Assembly: GCA_031552535.1 (NCBI GenBank)
Contig: JAVBMJ010000086.1
Span: 1-13,871 of the forward strand
Reading direction: 5' to 3'
From: JAVBMJ01 sp031552535
GTDB taxonomy: Bacteria > Bacteroidota > Bacteroidia > Bacteroidales > Rikenellaceae
Length of the DNA: 13,871 nucleotides
The notes under the pieces: model-generated
What the model saw: the letters and a program-made list of their open reading frames with translations, nothing else
Told to the model about the DNA's origin: nothing
Database searches by the model: none
Shown: positions 13,435-13,871 of the stretch, piece by piece
Position numbering within the stretch: the stretch's first letter is position 1
Layout: each line of letters opens with the position of its first letter
Program-made: the position numbers and the translations under genes

Positions 13435-13748
13435 CAGACCGGAGGCGTTTAAATAAAATCTTCCCCCCGCCAGCCGGTTGAATTCCAGCCTAAGGTACGG
13501 CAAAAAATCGAGACTGCGAAATTTCCCGCAATATTTCCCCGCCATAAAAACCGCATAGCGCCTTATATAAACAGCCCAGTTCAAATTTTCGCTCCATTGC
13601 CGGAATGTAACCTTTTTTAGTTACCCGACGAAAAAGAGCATTTTTTGAAGCAGGCAAAAATAAAATTAAGGCAGACAAAAGTCCGGATCGAAATTATTTA
13701 TGATCTTTGCGGCCGGAAAATCAAGTAAATACTAAAATACTACTATCG
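13435..13748. other. Intergenic region between divergent genes
   Basis: This stretch separates the DUF4286 gene (minus) from the partial small gene (plus). It is A/T-rich towards the right. A TTTG-containing box (GATCTTTG, about 13701-13708) is a poor match to the -7 element for the rightward gene. A TATTTTTG box on the minus strand near 13655-13662 has no -33 partner. A 62-codon minus-strand frame (13490-13678) shows no family features. I see no RNA gene or CRISPR remnant. Confidence 0.4.
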
Positions 13749-13871
13749 ATGAACTACGAAAACTACCTTCCTCCGGTTTCGGAGGTTTTTATGATCGCGT
13801 GCGAGCAGGGCTTCGCTCAATCGGGCACCGGCGGTGTCGACGACATGGGCCATGGCGGCGGGATATTCGGT
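13749..13871 (+). CDS. Unrecognised small protein, 5' end only (cut by window edge)
   Basis: An ATG at 13749 opens 41 codons to the window edge. The peptide begins MNYENYLPPVSEVFMIACEQ, continues GFAQSGTGG and then becomes Gly/Asp/His-rich (VDDMGHGGGIFG). Small Bacteroidota proteins with a similar EQGFAxS block after 15-20 residues are known to me as hypothetical proteins near surface-protein genes; this is recollection, not a search result. No classical signal peptide is seen. The leader is A/T-rich (AAATACTAAAATACTACTATCG). Function is unknown and the length cannot be judged. Confidence 0.6.
   Translation, partial: MNYENYLPPVSEVFMIACEQGFAQSGTGGVDDMGHGGGIFG

Noticed and set aside
13490..13678. 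62-codon minus-strand frame between DUF4286 and the last gene
   Set aside because: No family resemblance, no full promoter and no conserved context; it cannot be told from chance.

Overview
The window looks like chromosome of a Bacteroidota (probably Bacteroidales) bacterium. The reasons are promoters that fit the Bacteroidota pattern TTTG, about 19 bases, then TAnnTTTG upstream of tRNA and housekeeping genes; A/T-rich leaders without clear Shine-Dalgarno sites; and several families typical of that phylum (DUF4834, DUF3109, DUF4286, short OMP beta-barrels). Genus is not proven; Alistipes-like is a guess from composition and gene style.

Left part (1-4211, almost all minus strand): the first 30 codons of a probable IS transposase N-terminal protein cut by the window edge; tRNA-Asp(GTC) with its own promoter and terminator; a Cys-rich DUF3109 protein; GAPDH (gapA) with promoter and terminator; then a compact three-gene unit, DUF4834 small membrane protein - MlaE-type permease - MlaF-type ATPase, probably for phospholipid transport across the envelope.

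Middle (4212-8237): a 630-base intergenic region holds a 234-bp MITE-like element with 20-bp terminal inverted repeats and a 5-bp target duplication (ACAAT). It is inserted inside an older structured repeat whose relative lies at about 7988-8105. Then come two tandem paralogous beta-barrel outer-membrane proteins, tRNA-Val(GAC) with promoter and terminator, purB, and a rubredoxin gene of only 52 codons.

Right part (8238-13871): a six-repeat CRISPR array (36-nt repeats, 30-nt spacers, degenerate last repeat) with no cas gene in the window; a DUF2867 protein; then minus-strand genes: a GH31-like secreted glycosidase, CysQ phosphatase and a class III aminotransferase (the last two overlap by one base), preceded by a DUF4286 protein. 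The window ends in the first 41 codons of a small unrecognised plus-strand gene.

Most genes are ordinary housekeeping. The unexplained parts are the nested repeat/MITE locus, the second copy of the structured repeat, the orphan CRISPR array, and a possible degenerate anti-repeat in the array leader.
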